From: Balanoglossus misakiensis
Lineage: Eukaryota; Hemichordata
Direction of reading: 5' to 3'
NCBI GenBank assembly: GCA_040954595.2
Contig: CM082578.2
Span: 11,594,001 to 11,658,000, forward strand
Length of the DNA stretch: 64,000 bases
Below, in pieces: positions 25,901-39,700 of this stretch. Position 1 is the stretch's first letter. Each line of letters opens with the position of its first letter. The translations under genes were made by a program, and so were the position numbers. The notes beneath the pieces were generated by a model. That model did not search any database, had not been told where the DNA came from, and worked only from the letters and a program-made list of their open reading frames with translations.

Positions 25901-28900
25901 GCAATACAACATTGCAAGGACGTACAGACACACACGAATAAACAAACGCATTCAACACCAAAGTTCCACACCCAGGGTACTTAATTCACAGCCGTACAAT
26001 ACCCAGTGTAAATACACCTAAGGATTATTAGTTGCTCGAACTTACAAAAACACAAGATTTTTCATTCGTGTTTTTTTGGAACGATGTGCTTCACGTATTT
26101 GATAATGACCTCCTTCCACCAGCATTTCACCAACAAACCATAAGATATATAGGATGGCGTTAATTACGTAGTAGTCAGACAACTTTTGGGACTGTCGCAT
26201 TCTATCTTATTTCTCTGCCAATAAGTGTCATTGTCACAGCTCTCAATACTGCGTGTCTGAACAGAGAAGTGGCAGTAGGGTACTTCTCTAAAGGTTACAA
26301 TTACACCTTCTGTCTTCGCTGGCCGCGTATAGCTGTGATTTCTAAAACGCTGTTTTTAAATGACTCGGCATTATAGGCAAAGCCAGAATGAAGGTACGTA
26401 CGTGCGTGGATTGCAAATTTCTGGAAAGGCACGTTCGCCGCTACTCCGCCACAGATTTTGACAGTGCCAATCCTGGTGTACCTGGTTAACTACATGTAAC
26501 TCATAAATCGTGCCTTGCTTTGATAAATTCTGTGCACGGATAAGTAGCTAAATCAGGGTAGTCTTGCCCCAGGGAACATTCGGGATAGCTTCTTTAATAG
26601 TGTGGATCTAATCGGCGTACCGACTACCTTAGCAAAAGCGTGCTGAAATTACAGAGGCACAATTCGTCAGTGTCATTTTGATCGTCTGCTTTACATCAAC
26701 CTTGATTATTACTTTACTGCAACCGCCGTGTTTTCAGCATGCGAGACTAGATTAAAACGACGCGCGAACGACAATATGTGAAGACACAGCGATAGTATAT
26801 AGATCACGTCTCCTCCAAAGTTCATTAGTACGCAAGAGACGTTTGCCAGTGAAAGGGATACCTCAGCGACCAGTTGCCGAAGTATAAGTACAGGTAATGC
26901 CAACAGCTGCTTTCGAGGTCGCCTGAGCTAGCTTTGCGGGAGCGAGGAGGCGAACAGTCTCCGGGGCAACATGAAATATGCGTGGGCATGTTTTGTTCAA
27001 CCACCGCAGAGATCTCCAGCGCGGTTTTCGTGGGGTCAATCCAACATTTATCCCGGATGTGTAGGAAAGCGAACTAGATATCGAAGAATACACGAATCTG
27101 CAATTCTCTACCTCTTGGAAGCTTGATTTAGAGGAAGTTGGTTAAAAAAAATAAGAAAGCAAAAAACACTTTATACACGGTGCGCATTTTAATGAATTGA
27201 TTACACTCGTACACTAAATATCATGAGATTGAGAAAACATCACGGTTCAAAGGTCACAGTCTTCAGTATCCCGACACAAGGATTTTGTCTTCTATACCTG
27301 TCCTGGATAACGGTGGCACGTGGTGTTTCTCGTCCCCGTAATCGATATTATCGGAGCACGACGATACATTTGTGTTCATAGATTTCAATTTGTTTGCCAA
27401 CACATCGTCAGAATGAAACATCACTGCTCTGCTTCCGCCGCTCAGGTTGGCTGCCGGAAGTAGGCTTTACAATGTATCGGTACGCCGCGTTGCTAGGCAA
27501 CGTCATGGAAAATACGTATAACGTATATGCTTGTGTTCTTAGTATTAGTGGAATCGTTATCTTTTTTCTGTGTGATTACGAATCGTGACCAAAGCCAATT
27601 TCTACAGCAAGTAATGTCGCATGCATATTCGATTCGGGGAGTAATACTAATAGAAGAGTTAAGGGGCGTAGTAATTACTTACCAGTAAGGTTATATTGGT
27701 TGTGTCAAACTTAATATCGCGAGATATTTACGATAGCATTATCCTCATCAAATCGTCATCAAAAGTGCATTATTACAAATCGCTGGAAGGTGCATTCATT
27801 TATTGACCTACATCTGTTGACATTGCACTTTTCGTGGAAAAGGCAGCTGTTTTATATGCAATCTGCATTTAGAGAGGAATCAATAGACATTGCGTTTCAT
27901 TTGCAATATATGTGAAAAGACACTAATTTTGTAGCTCATTTTGTACAAGGGCCCTCTTTTGTGAAGGAATTGATTTGCTTAACATGGTGGATTTAGCTGT
28001 TTCTCAGAATTTTCTCCGCAAGATGGGCTTATAAGAATTACTGTTAACAGTTACCGAAACTTATATATTTACATAACCTGTTGTTCGCACACTGTTTCCG
28101 GTACATGTCAATAGTTTACAGAAAATCTTCGCCATTAAGATTACATGTTAAACATCTTAACTTCTTGGTATTTCTAATCTCGTCTGAGCGCAACAGGCTG
28201 TTTTCTCGGTCACTTCTAATCCCGCGCTTTTATCTAATCGTGTCCTAGACGGATGTCGCATCGTGGCTGGAATCACAAGGGACGGGATTTCACTAAAATG
28301 AATCGCTAAATCTGACAAAGTTAACAATGTAAGAAACCTGACACTAAAGGTCACCCCATGTGTATCAATAGCCTTTATATTGTGCAGGTATAAGAGAATG
28401 AACAACGAGCATCTTTCTCAGTTGAAAGCTATTGGACAACATCTGGTGCGTGTTCCTTGGGGTTTGACCACAGGATTCACCATAAGTAATACATGATGGA
28501 TTCGATCTACAATTATTTTTCACTAAACGTTACATGCTGATCAATCTCTGTACTTGTTTTTTCGTCTGCCTCCTCGTACTGTCTTATCAGTTGACAAGAC
28601 AGGATGATCCCTGCTTAATGGTCCCTGCTAATAACTTAATCTGTTTACCCCATCCGCGGATTAACTTGATAAAGTAAACATCGGTCAACCGGTGTAGGGT
28701 ACAACAAAAGTCTCTTATACTGTCTATCATGAAATAGATTGTCTGCGTCCAACTCATTTTTTGAATGCACGTGAATATATTGTTGGCTGGTTAATCATAT
28801 TTTCAATGATATGCTTTTTGTATTGTGTTACAACTAAGGCATTGATAAATGTGTAATGTCATACCCGAGGACACATTCAAAGCTTTCAGCCTATCAATTC

Positions 28901-30857
28901 GGAATGTTACTTGACAAACATGGAAAGCCTGTGATTTCTCAATCGAAATCCGCCCTTTTGTCACACAGCTTAGTAAATAATGTATTTTGTTTAACTTTGA
29001 AAAAAAGATCACGATACTGTCTAGACACTTTCTGTTGCATCTTTAATGTCCAAATCATATCAGTTAGATGGATCAATAGATCTACCAGGCACAAATCTGG
29101 ATGAAAAATGAATTAATTACAAATGGCGATGGATTCTGAAATGTCCCCTACTCAGAGAAGTTTGAAAGTATGTTTTGTTACTCTCGTCTGCATTAATGTT
29201 CAGTTCATCCATCAAACACAGAATGCTGTTCTGCTTTCAGACAAAACAATGATGTTATTGAAAGCATTGCCTGCAGGCACAACAACGTGCTTATCACGAT
29301 GCATCTAGTTGCTTTAAGCATTCCACGTAAGGAATGGTCATATCATATGCAGATGAAGTGTTGTCAGCATGATGTGAAGAACGAAGATGTACAATGCGTG
29401 ATCTTACTTTATATCTGGTTGCACACAGCCAGTTTTCATCTGTTAGAGCAGAACACCTCTTTGCATAAGATTCGAAAGTCTTCTAAACAATGAGTCACTT
29501 TAGCTTGATGTTGTTTTAAATTTAGCATGCTTCCTTGGGAACTCTGTTCTTGGTTAGTGCACTGTCGACATGGTTTTGTTTCGTTTCATCTTTACAGGTT
29601 AGAGAATGACTGTTTCGTGTTACTTCGAAAAGTATGACTTCGGTAGTATCTTCAGACCGTGACCTTTTTGACCTTTTCGCGGCAATTTCAAACATGCTAA
29701 TTTAGAATGGCGATTCGCATTACCAAGGTAGAATTGTGGGTATTTTTAAAGTGCTGTGACCATGACGTATGAAGCAGCACGTTGTTATTTGAATGAAGAA
29801 CCACAGGATGCAGCTTTTTGCAGAGGAGTAGGTCAAGATACGTAGCCAGAAGCGGGGTTATTCAAAGCTTGATTAAAGGTCTTCGCTAGTAGGGTATCAT
29901 GCGAGATCCAGTGGTGAACTGAAATAGTGCATATTCCTTGAAAATGAACCGACACTGGCTAATTTCTGGATGGGAGGACAGTTCTGGCTGTCTCTCGTGT
30001 TCTGGTCGCGCTGAAGCTGTATAATGGATATAGCGAGTAATCCATACGGAGTGAGATGAACCTGCACTAATCCAATTTTACGTGATTAGGGAATAGGTTT
30101 TGACGCACTTCCTCTTTTACGAGATAGTGATGGCTATAAAACTCGGGCAGCAAAGATGGTTTACTGGTCATCTTGTTGTGCTACCGCGCGAATAATTAAA
30201 TATACCACCAACATGTTGATGTTATCGTCACCTTCTGCGCAACACTTCAACTTGAAACTAAGCCATGGCGATCATGCATGAATTAGCGACAACACACCAG
30301 ATTAATTGCACGTTGTCCAGGCAACTGAACGGTCACCTATACATGTAGGTGTGGTCAGAGCCTCGTTCTAGATTTGCCCTACATTTACCAAATCAGGTAA
30401 AATGCGTCACGCGCGCAACTTTGCTTTAAGTTTCATACAGCGAGTTTCCGAACTGTTATAGGTATATAAAATGTCCAGCACCAAACATCAGACATGGATA
30501 TTTTTCATACAAAAGTCACACAAGGACAAAACTCTATGCAAATTACAAACAATTACTAAAGGGGGTATTTGCGTTCGCGCATGCCCAACACGAGATCGGG
30601 TAGCGGGATTACGAACCCGACATAACTGGCACTTTGACTGCGTCATCACGTGTGACCTGGTTCCTTTTTTTCGTGTTTCAAAACGACTGTTTATGGCTGT
30701 TTTAATCTGTTTTGGGGGTTAGCAAAACATGTATTTAACAGTCTTGCACGCGAAAAACAGATACGCGACAAGAATCTTCACAGTTACTACAAAATGTATA
30801 TGTCGCTTTAATCACTTGTTACGATCGCGTGTCTTGTTCCCGGCTGGAGACGGAATT

Positions 30858-30871
30858 CCCCCCCCCCCCCC
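30858..30871. repeat. C14 tract
   Basis: Uninterrupted C run, then CACCC. A mononucleotide tract of uncertain exact length. Confidence 0.9.
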
Positions 30872-33559
30872 ACCCAACTTCGAGCGGGAACATTTGATGA
30901 ATTGCATTCATGATATTATGGGCAATTTTACTGCTTCGCATTACATACCGATATGGAGTACATTTCTGGAGGTGCACGTTTTTGTTTTCAACAAAAATCC
31001 ACTCAAATTACAACTGTGACGTACATGTATTACCTGTATGAACTGTGATTAAATCTACAGGCTTCCCTCCTTGTTGTAACGATGATGATGCACGACACAG
31101 GATGGTAATGCGACACCTACATGTACATGTATGCAGTCTTTATTCATCATATATACTAAGGTTCTAGGTTGATTCTAGATTAAAATTAGGACTGTGTTAC
31201 GCCATTTTGTTCACCGAAGATCATTTCAGAGGCCATGGTTCAATATTTGGATGGCGTCTTTATTTTGCCGTGTCTTTGCTTGCGACTGAGCTACGTATGT
31301 TGGAGTCAGTCTCATCCCAGTCTGTCTGCATGTCTCTCTTTCTCTCTGTCAGTGTCTGTCTGTCTGTCTCCCCCACCCACTTTTGACTTATAGGTTCCAA
31401 ATGACCCCCACTTAACTTAGTACCTCCAAACATGACCGAAGCACCGGTCCACATCAGTTAAGATGGCCGACCCCTCCACACTGAAGTTATAGAATTGGCC
31501 GACCACTTAATGCAACATTAGTATTGTCTGAGTGTGTCCGGCTCCTACGTTCGCTATTCGATATCGACCTCTGAAGCAATATTCGACCCCACTTCATTAA
31601 AAAGCAAACATGGAATCACGAAAACAGGAAGAGCCGTGGGCTAAAACCTACCTGCACGGCAGCCATAATCGCTGTGTGTGCAAGTGATTATAGAAAAAAA
31701 CGTATTCGGGGTCAAAATATGAGAATGACGAAAGACTCTATGCACTTTCATTTTCTTTCCTGAAAGGGCTCTTTTTTCCATGTCTGTGTCCTGGAGTTGA
31801 AATATGACCTGAACTCAAGATCACTCCATGAATACTGAAATAAGGAAAATATTTGTCAAAAGCACAACATGATATCGATTTTGTAGACATGTTCTATGGC
31901 TGTGAAAGTCCTTCTTCCTGCCAATTACTCTTGCATGTATTGAATATCCTGGTTAGCGGTTATCGTATATCATAAAAGAGGGACGCCAACTGTGTGGCTG
32001 TACTTAGAGGTCGGCGTTCGTCTTATGCTCATGTGCCAAACCAGAGACTCTTGGATACAAAAACTGTTTACAGTCAATGCCACAAGGCAGTGTGCTGTCC
32101 TAACAACAGACAAGATGGCGGTGACCATTCAGCAGTAGTGTCATGATACATGTATGTATGTATGTACTCGAACGTCGGCCATATTGGAACCTTCTTCACT
32201 CATTTGCATGCGTATTGTTCAGCGCTTACTATATACTATAAGTTACCGGCCACAGTGGGGGTGCCTGCGTAAAAAAACTGTGAAAGTTCAATACAATAAA
32301 AACTTCATATAATCATTTCAAAACTAAAATTCACTTTTCTTTTGTGATTGTTGTTGACTCACTACCCGTGTTCTTGTCACGATAGTTTTTGCCCCACGAT
32401 TGAGCCAATATTTATACCAACCACAAGCAAGTCGCCATTAAGAACAGTGACATTGTAAGATCGCCGTCGCATTTCACTGTCCTCTGCAATCAAATTTCAG
32501 CAGAAATAGACTAAGTGATGCTGACAGGCTTGTAACTGCTTTCTTCGTGGCTTGTTTAACCGTATAACAAGATTGTTAGTTATGTCGTCTCAAGTAGCCA
32601 GTCCATTTGTTAACAGAAACGGTTTACTATAAACGAACCAGTTAATCCACTTATCTATACACGGAGTATCTTTACAGTAAACTGCCCATGGGAAGACAAT
32701 CGCAAGGTAATACACAGTCTGAAATGTAACACTTTATTTGGATTATGGGGAAAAGTTTACATCTATCATCACATAGCCTAAAAGATGTTACAGATCGCAA
32801 GCAATTTACTAGTAAATTGAGCATAACCGCATAGAAAATGTGCTGCACTATTAATATAGCTGAATCAACAAATACATGTATAAGAATGCGAACCGATCTA
32901 TCGTAATTTTGGCCCCGGCAATGAAATAAGACAATTATTGAAAACTGACCGTAATTTCGTAGCCAATTATATCCCCGTTTTTTGGTATACGCGTGTACTG
33001 CCACTGGCACTAATTTCGATGCTGTGGGTTGTTTAGCAAGAGCTGCGCGCGAGCAAGACTAAACTGTTTACGAATGACGTACACTCCATGCACACCGAAT
33101 TCAGGAAGTCGTCGCAATACACCAATAAGAATACCGCCGTTGAAAACTCTATTGGAAGGAATCGAAAACCTCCCGGCAAGATATCCAATTGAAATGAGTG
33201 AAAACACAGACGATGTTTCCATTGACTTGATTCAGACAGACTTGGGATGTAGACATCCTAAATAGACTTCTAATCAAATTAATTTTAACCACGAGGTGGA
33301 ATTTACAGCCACAGTGTTAATTGAATGAACGATGTCGGTGATGCCCAAACGCCTTTTGATAAGTTTATTGAAAACAACCAGTCCATTAGACCAAAACATT
33401 CAGCAAAACCAGCTTTGGGCCTTCTCTGGGCCCCCCAAGATTAAAAGATAATGGGGAATGACGTCCAAACCAATCGAATAATCTTGGCCTGTACAAGGTA
33501 ACAACGTTACTAACGCGGAGACGTGAGAAAATATACTTAAAAAGTAAGGAAGAACCATC

Positions 33560-33610
33560 TTGTTTGTTTGTTTGTTTGTTGTCTGCTGTGGACTTTATTT
33601 GATAATTTAA
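33560..33610 (-). repeat. Possible retroelement 3' tail, (ACAA)n type
   Basis: On the minus strand an AATAAA lies about 20 bases before five CAAA/ACAA units. This is the order polyadenylation signal then simple tail seen at retroposon 3' ends. No body of the element is recognised, so it may just be a (TTTG)n microsatellite. Confidence 0.25.
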
Positions 33611-35062
33611 ACATATCATGACATAACCTACTAGTTAAGATCATGGATAAATATGGCATTTGATTTTGTTGCCATAATGCATTTTCAAGTAAGATTTTTT
33701 TAAAGGATAATGATTTCAATGAATACCTTTCTCAGTCATTCCTCTATATCTCAAAGCGGTAATCATTAGAGGGAACCCCTTGGAACATATCTGACATGCT
33801 GCTCAGTGAATCGTGAAAGCCTTTGTGGAGGCTGACTCAAGGACTACGGCGGTAAGAGTTCCTGCATACATGCCAATACGATATTCAATCTTGATCCTAA
33901 AGCTTTCCGCCGGTTTGTGTGCCGTCATGTTGTTTACTCTGAGTAAACTCCAACGCACCCGAGTCAAGAAAACCGATAAGATGTGTCCCCATTGCGAACG
34001 TCTGAAACGACTATTCAAACCTTGCCGTAATTGGACTCGTTCAACCCAAAGAAAATAACAAGACTTCTAAAGTAACCATCTTTGCCCCCAACTCATGATA
34101 TAACACCTTCCAGGGGTAACCGCACTATGCTGCAAGCCGTAGAAATCTCTGCATCTCTTCAACGATTTTCCTCTTCTCCCAGTTAGATTACATGGTTCTA
34201 ATTCCTGCTACACGAAATAATAAAACATTCATTAATATATTAAATGAACTGCAGGCGGAGGGATATCATGGCATTGTTCTAAGTCCACCTGAATGCTGGA
34301 TAAACCTTCGCATAACCTTTGTTTTTGGATAATCTACTAATCAGACATTGCTGGGAATATGTCCAGATGCTGACCCGGAATTCACGGCAGAGCTATTAGA
34401 CTAATAACCAAGTACACGTGGTACATTGCATGTTCATATATACAATGCTGGACAAGGCAGAAAGCCTTTCACACATGTTCATCATGTACATTTTCTGACT
34501 GTAAAAATACTGATTTCTAATATCTAAAATTAATCATTGCTTTAGACTGCGGAAATTATTTTTCTTTGTTTGATTCACCGTGTCAATAGCACCGTGAGTA
34601 ACGCTGATTGTCGGTAGACGTGAACCGAAGTAAGTCGATATTTGAATGGGTTTAAATATTATTGTTTCATTTTAGAAATAGTATAGATGTTGATGAAAGT
34701 ACAAAAGAAACCATGGTTGAGCGCACAAACTAATATGTACACGCCAGGCGTGATTTTCCCCCAGACGCATTAATTAGCCGACTATTTTGAGTATTCGAAA
34801 ATGGCTGTAATGTTTCCAACTTTTAATAGTCTGTCGGATATCTGTATCCAAAGTCTTTGAAGTGCTGTAATATTTAAACGGGTTAATTAAGTTAGACCCC
34901 AGTCTGTGCGTGAAGAGGTTTGACCGCAATCGCTATGTCGAGGTGTGAAACACCCACGTGCGGTAGCATTTACAGAAAAGTAACACTGCGTGGTTACTGC
35001 GTCACCGAGCGTTCGTTCCTATGGCAACTGTAAAGATAGGATACACGGATGTTTTGTAGTAC

Positions 35063-35120
35063 ATCAATCAAACAAACAATCAATCAATCAATTAATCAAT
35101 CACTATTTGCCTTGCAATTA
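35063..35120 (-). mobile_element. Retroelement-like 3' end with (ATTG)n tail, minus strand
   Basis: Read on the minus strand, GGCAAATAGTGATTGATT runs into repeated ATTG units. The copy at 56224-56246 has the same core, GGCAATAAATGATTGATTG. Two separated copies sharing a pre-tail core plus tail fit the 3' ends of 5'-truncated LINEs or SINEs. No coding remnant is visible beside either. Confidence 0.4.
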
Positions 35121-38100
35121 AAAAACCTGAAGAGTAAATACACGTTTATTCGGGTAAATATATAATAATACCAAACGCACCCTTATTCTTCGTCGTATAT
35201 AAAATACTGCATGCCCGATGGGCAGAGTTCTAAATTTAGGCCCAATGTTCGAGAAATAACCTTAAATCTGATTACCTGGAAGAAAATTAAGGGAACTCTC
35301 TTTATTCGACAAAACAACGGGTTCTTACGCGAAATAAGATTATTGGTCCTAGGATTTCATAAATGTTAGACTCTGAAGCACACATACATCTGTATATTAA
35401 ATCTGAAACCGAAACAGGTCCAATGATTATAGTGCTACCCCCAGGTAAGAAACATTAAAACCACTTGCAAGTGTGGCGGTACAGCAGTAATTAAGCCATA
35501 ACATGTTCATTTAATGGTTTAATATTAATGTTGGCATATAATGTGCATGGACACTCTTGGCTGATTTCAACGTGTGCTGATTATTTGCATATTTGTCCGT
35601 CTGCATTTTCGCATGCGCCTCACTTTAGTTTTAATGTCATGGTTCAGCCGTAGCGTTCATCTCCAAACCGAGGTGAAAATACAGGAGGAATTCAGTGCTG
35701 TGTCAACGTGAAGTGAAAGCTTTTTTTATAGTGTGATCTTTCTTGTGGGCGTAAACCCGGTTTGCACCACAAGCAAGTGAACGGGAGAATGTATGTCTCC
35801 ATTTTCTTTGCACCAATAAGACGCCTAATCGTTCCGGAAGTGCCTACATGCAGCAGGTGCCACGCCACGCAGTATAATCACCCACTTAGCCATCGTAGGG
35901 TGCTCTATATGAGATGCTAGTCAAACGTAATACAGCTTAGTGTGCTAGGAAAGGCATTTTAAATAGGACACCTCTGGATCTTTTGCAACCGCCATTCTGA
36001 CAAAACGATACTTTAACTTCTCGTTATAGGTAGCCGCCAGAAGTACCCGCTGTCGTCACGTGATGAACCCCAAAATCTATTTTCAATTACGCCACTGTCG
36101 ATACCAGAACTAATTTAGGACACACTTCGTAATTTCTTAAGCGATCATCGAGATTGGCAAAGACAATATTACCACTATACCGTCATTACACAGTAATTTC
36201 CGGGGTCAATTCGGTTTTGCTGCGTCAATCTCGGCTTGTTCTTGCGCTACCAGTCGGTGAAATAAAATTCTAAAACGTAGAGGGTATATGTCCTTGCTTA
36301 AGTTGTTAATATTCAGCGCGTGTTTTGCGATACCTTGTGACGCACTGCATTTTTATAACAGTCATCAAATCGCAATATGTGAAGACGCGTGGCGGGTCAC
36401 ATTTGCGAAAGTTGTAAAGTTTGAAATGTCAATTCAACGCAAAAGTATCTTTTAGTTGACATTAAACGTGCCGGTCACAAAATAAACACACTTTCATCCT
36501 AATGGCGCCGGCAATAATGGTAACTCAGCATTCATTAAAAAAGCCCATCGTTAACATTGAAGAGGTTCTTACTGGGTGCGATTACGATATTACGATTGAT
36601 GGTTTCCCGCCTTAGTAGAAACAATTATTTGAAAGGGGTTTGGATCTCTAATGGGTATGAAAATCCAATCTTCACTAGAGGCGCCCAACTTTTCAGCTTG
36701 ACTGTCACGAACCATCTCATCGCCAGGAATACGACTCCGGACGGAGTCAATATCTGTTTATCTAGAGACCGCCCGAGTTTTAAGCAACTCTTTTCTTTAT
36801 TACCACCTCGAGAAGTTTTCATGCTAAGTATTTTTTTTTCATTTAAGAGATGCTATTTCCCGTATCATGCAAAGTCGTCCGGTATTGGAAAGTACTGATT
36901 ACTCAACGACGTTGTAATGGATTGAAACCATTACGTATTGAACAGTTGCTGTATTAAAATCAATAATTCTTCTCCGATAAAGTGCATTCACATTATATCG
37001 GAACCTACAAATGTCCCTGCCAGACGACGGCTTGCTTTTTATGTAACAGTAATTAGACGTCGAGCGCTCATATTTAATTTATGAAGCCGTGTATTGGGAT
37101 GCATTTGTGCTGGTGCATCTCTGTAATTATTACTTCGCCATAAATCACCGCTTTATGCCGAACCGAACGTTGCAATATTTATATATCCGCATTGATAATG
37201 GCGAGAAAGCTTGTCATACGTGTGTATACTTCTGCTTACAACGTTGTCTAGGGTTGGCGGGCGGTTACGTGGTGACTGCCTGTTTGAGTGGTTTCCCCTC
37301 CGTCCAACGAACTATTGTGTGCCCGCAGTGTTTGCGAGAAATCTAATCAACATGCAGCAGTGCAACTCGATACTCGCACTTCCTCAGTCTCAACACAAGA
37401 AACAGCCATTTGACAATTATCACTAAGTTTAATGACCTCACAACCACAATGACTTAAAGAGAAACGAAATATACTTTACTGTAATTGAGGTGTACAATCG
37501 AACATGAAGAGGCCATTACAACCGACTGCGGATTTCTTTACTTTAAAAAAAAGCACGTATATTTTTAGATGAGACCTAGTTCCAAAGCACCCCTGTGTTT
37601 TTTCTTCTTCAGCATTTGGGAAATATAAACGAGTAGGCGCCCCGAGAGCTCGGTATAGCCGCTGGAAATCTGCCGCATAAATGATTGAATATTGTAGTTC
37701 TTCAAACTCTGGACACGTTCAACGCGACACTACCTGTGGCGACGCCGGCCTCTGGAGTGCCGCGGATGGTCTGTTTGTCAATGTGACCGCTGCGTTTCAA
37801 TGTCGTCGACACTTAAAATTCGTCCTTCATATCATCTGCTGCGTTTTTCTCTCTTTCATTTGGGAACAGAATTTGCTTTGAACACGGTGTTGATCGGTAT
37901 TAGCTAAAGAGCAGTTTCGAAGTTGACGCCGACTACAAATTCAAGGCAAGGTTATTGTGGATAATAGGTAATAGCAAGCATACATGTACATATACACATA
38001 CACGCATAGGGCGGTATGTCATTAGTTGTTCCTGTCCAACACGCAATGATAAGTGTTTCCTCTTCTCTGCAATTCAGCAAGGAGCTTGCCGCTATAGTTG

Positions 38101-39467
38101 TGCGTTAAGGACTTCATATATTTGCTTGGCATGGCCCCATATTCAGAAGGATGCTAGAGGCTATATCTCTGCAACGCCTTTGAGCGAAACTCTTTTCGTG
38201 GGATAACGGCGTCCTTCTGATTTTCATCATTTTATTGCGAATTTTAGCTGTCGCTCTGGGGTATTCAACCTACTAAAAAAAATGGATGACCCCACTTGCC
38301 ACGAATATCTATCATACAAAACACTGCTGTTCTGTAGCCTTTTTACGGCACGGTATCAGCTTGCACACTCGACGAGGTATGGCAACTTCCGCGATGAATA
38401 TGATAAGTATATCACTTAGTTCCGTTGAATGTTATCGAGATAGTAAAGACTATTAATTTACAGAACAACGGATACACTTTTGAGATCATTCATATCAGAT
38501 TCTCAGGTCGTCTTCAAGTTTCAGAGTGTCTCTCTCTTCGCATTGTCGCTATCAGGAAATGGGGCACATATGTCAATTTTTAAGCGATGCAATACTATAA
38601 GAGTGACAACACTAATTCATCGAAAGCGTCGGACTACATTTATTCATGCGAGTAGCATCAGCCAGGTTATCGATGAGACGATTAGCATTGGCTTCCATAC
38701 TCAAATGATTACACCTATCGCCTGGTATATCTGTAACCAACTCAAACTAAATTTGCGGCGAATTAGCAACCGCAGACTTTCTGTTGACATTTCGGCTTCC
38801 GTGAATGATCGAGGTTGACTACCTTGTTATTGAATTACTTTTCATATAAAATATTGTTCATTTAATTCACTATTACTTAGAGAATGTATTCAGAAGGCTT
38901 ATACCATAATTGCTTTTTATTCATTGCGAACCCATCCATTACATTCAGTTAAGAATTTAGTTTTTCGCCATGCAAATTAGTAACTTGCAGATATAGCGCA
39001 GGTGTGCCACAAAGTGTGGGGTCTAGCCTTTTACTTATTTACAAATATCAGGGTTCGCTCATTCCGACTGAGTGGTAATATTGTAGTTACTCACAACACC
39101 ATATATACCTGCGGCTCCTCACATAGCCCATGCAAGTCCATACACGGCCTATTTTGTGTATACATGTAGCCTAGGCTATTTTAATACAGCTTATATCGTT
39201 GAGTACTTATCTGGTATCTAACGCTTTCAAGCTTGTGGCAGTGGCGAATTTATAGCGCGTTTATACTAAATCCAAAATAAATACAAAATGGTTCTTTAAA
39301 AATTAATGCGCGACACGTGACTGTGCAGAAAACGAAGACTTTCCGACCAACATGTATACTGTTACGTAGGAGAAGTTTGCTGTTGTTTTGTGACCAGGTG
39401 TGTTTTCGCTTACTTTCGTAATTTGAATATTTGCGTGACCAGGTGTGGTGCATTCATTATTTCCCCA

Positions 39468-39476
39468 TATAAAAAG
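39468..39476 (+). promoter_or_regulatory. TATA box inside the 39389-39872 element
   Basis: TATAAAAAG in a locally GC-richer setting. Transcription would start near 39500 and read through the short repeats. This is the best TATA match noted outside the receptor promoter. Confidence 0.4.
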
Positions 39477-39548
39477 CCCGCACGTCGTGTTGCGGCGTAG
39501 CTACTAATTTGGACTTGCCCGTGTGAGCTGTTCTGTTCCTCGCCGGCT

Positions 39549-39700
39549 TGGAAGCTGTGCCGTATTTCATGATGCACTGGTCTGGAAACCGCGCCCAGAA
39601 GCTGTGCTGTATTTCATGCTGTCCTGGTCTGGAAACCGCGCCCAGAAGCCGTGTTGTTTCATGCTGTCCTGGTCTGGAAACCGCGCCCAGAAGTCGTGCT
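39549..39700 (+). repeat. 45-47 bp tandem repeats
   Basis: The 25-base core beginning CTGGTCTGGAAACCGCGCCC occurs at 39577, 39624 and 39669, spaced 47 and 45 bases, with a partial unit to the left (39549-39576). The spacers (about GCTGTGCTGTATTTCATGCT) also align. The frame across them is open (a repeating SGNRAQK), but differing spacings argue against coding use. Confidence 0.85.

Larger units (their letters stand above)
17632..39388. other. Large gene-poor interval
   Basis: No coding region is supportable in about 21.7 kb on either strand: frames are short, lack domains and change character randomly. Separately listed contents are a DR4 site (22913), C14 tracts at 20517, 21861 and 30858, a TTTG tract at 33560-33580 and a retroelement-like tail at 35063. 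An AT-rich block lies at 24541-24620, short (TCTG)n at 31353-31370, and thirteen TACATGTA octamers are spread through it. Such a desert next to receptor genes could hold distal enhancers, or exons of a gene whose other exons lie outside the window. Confidence 0.55.
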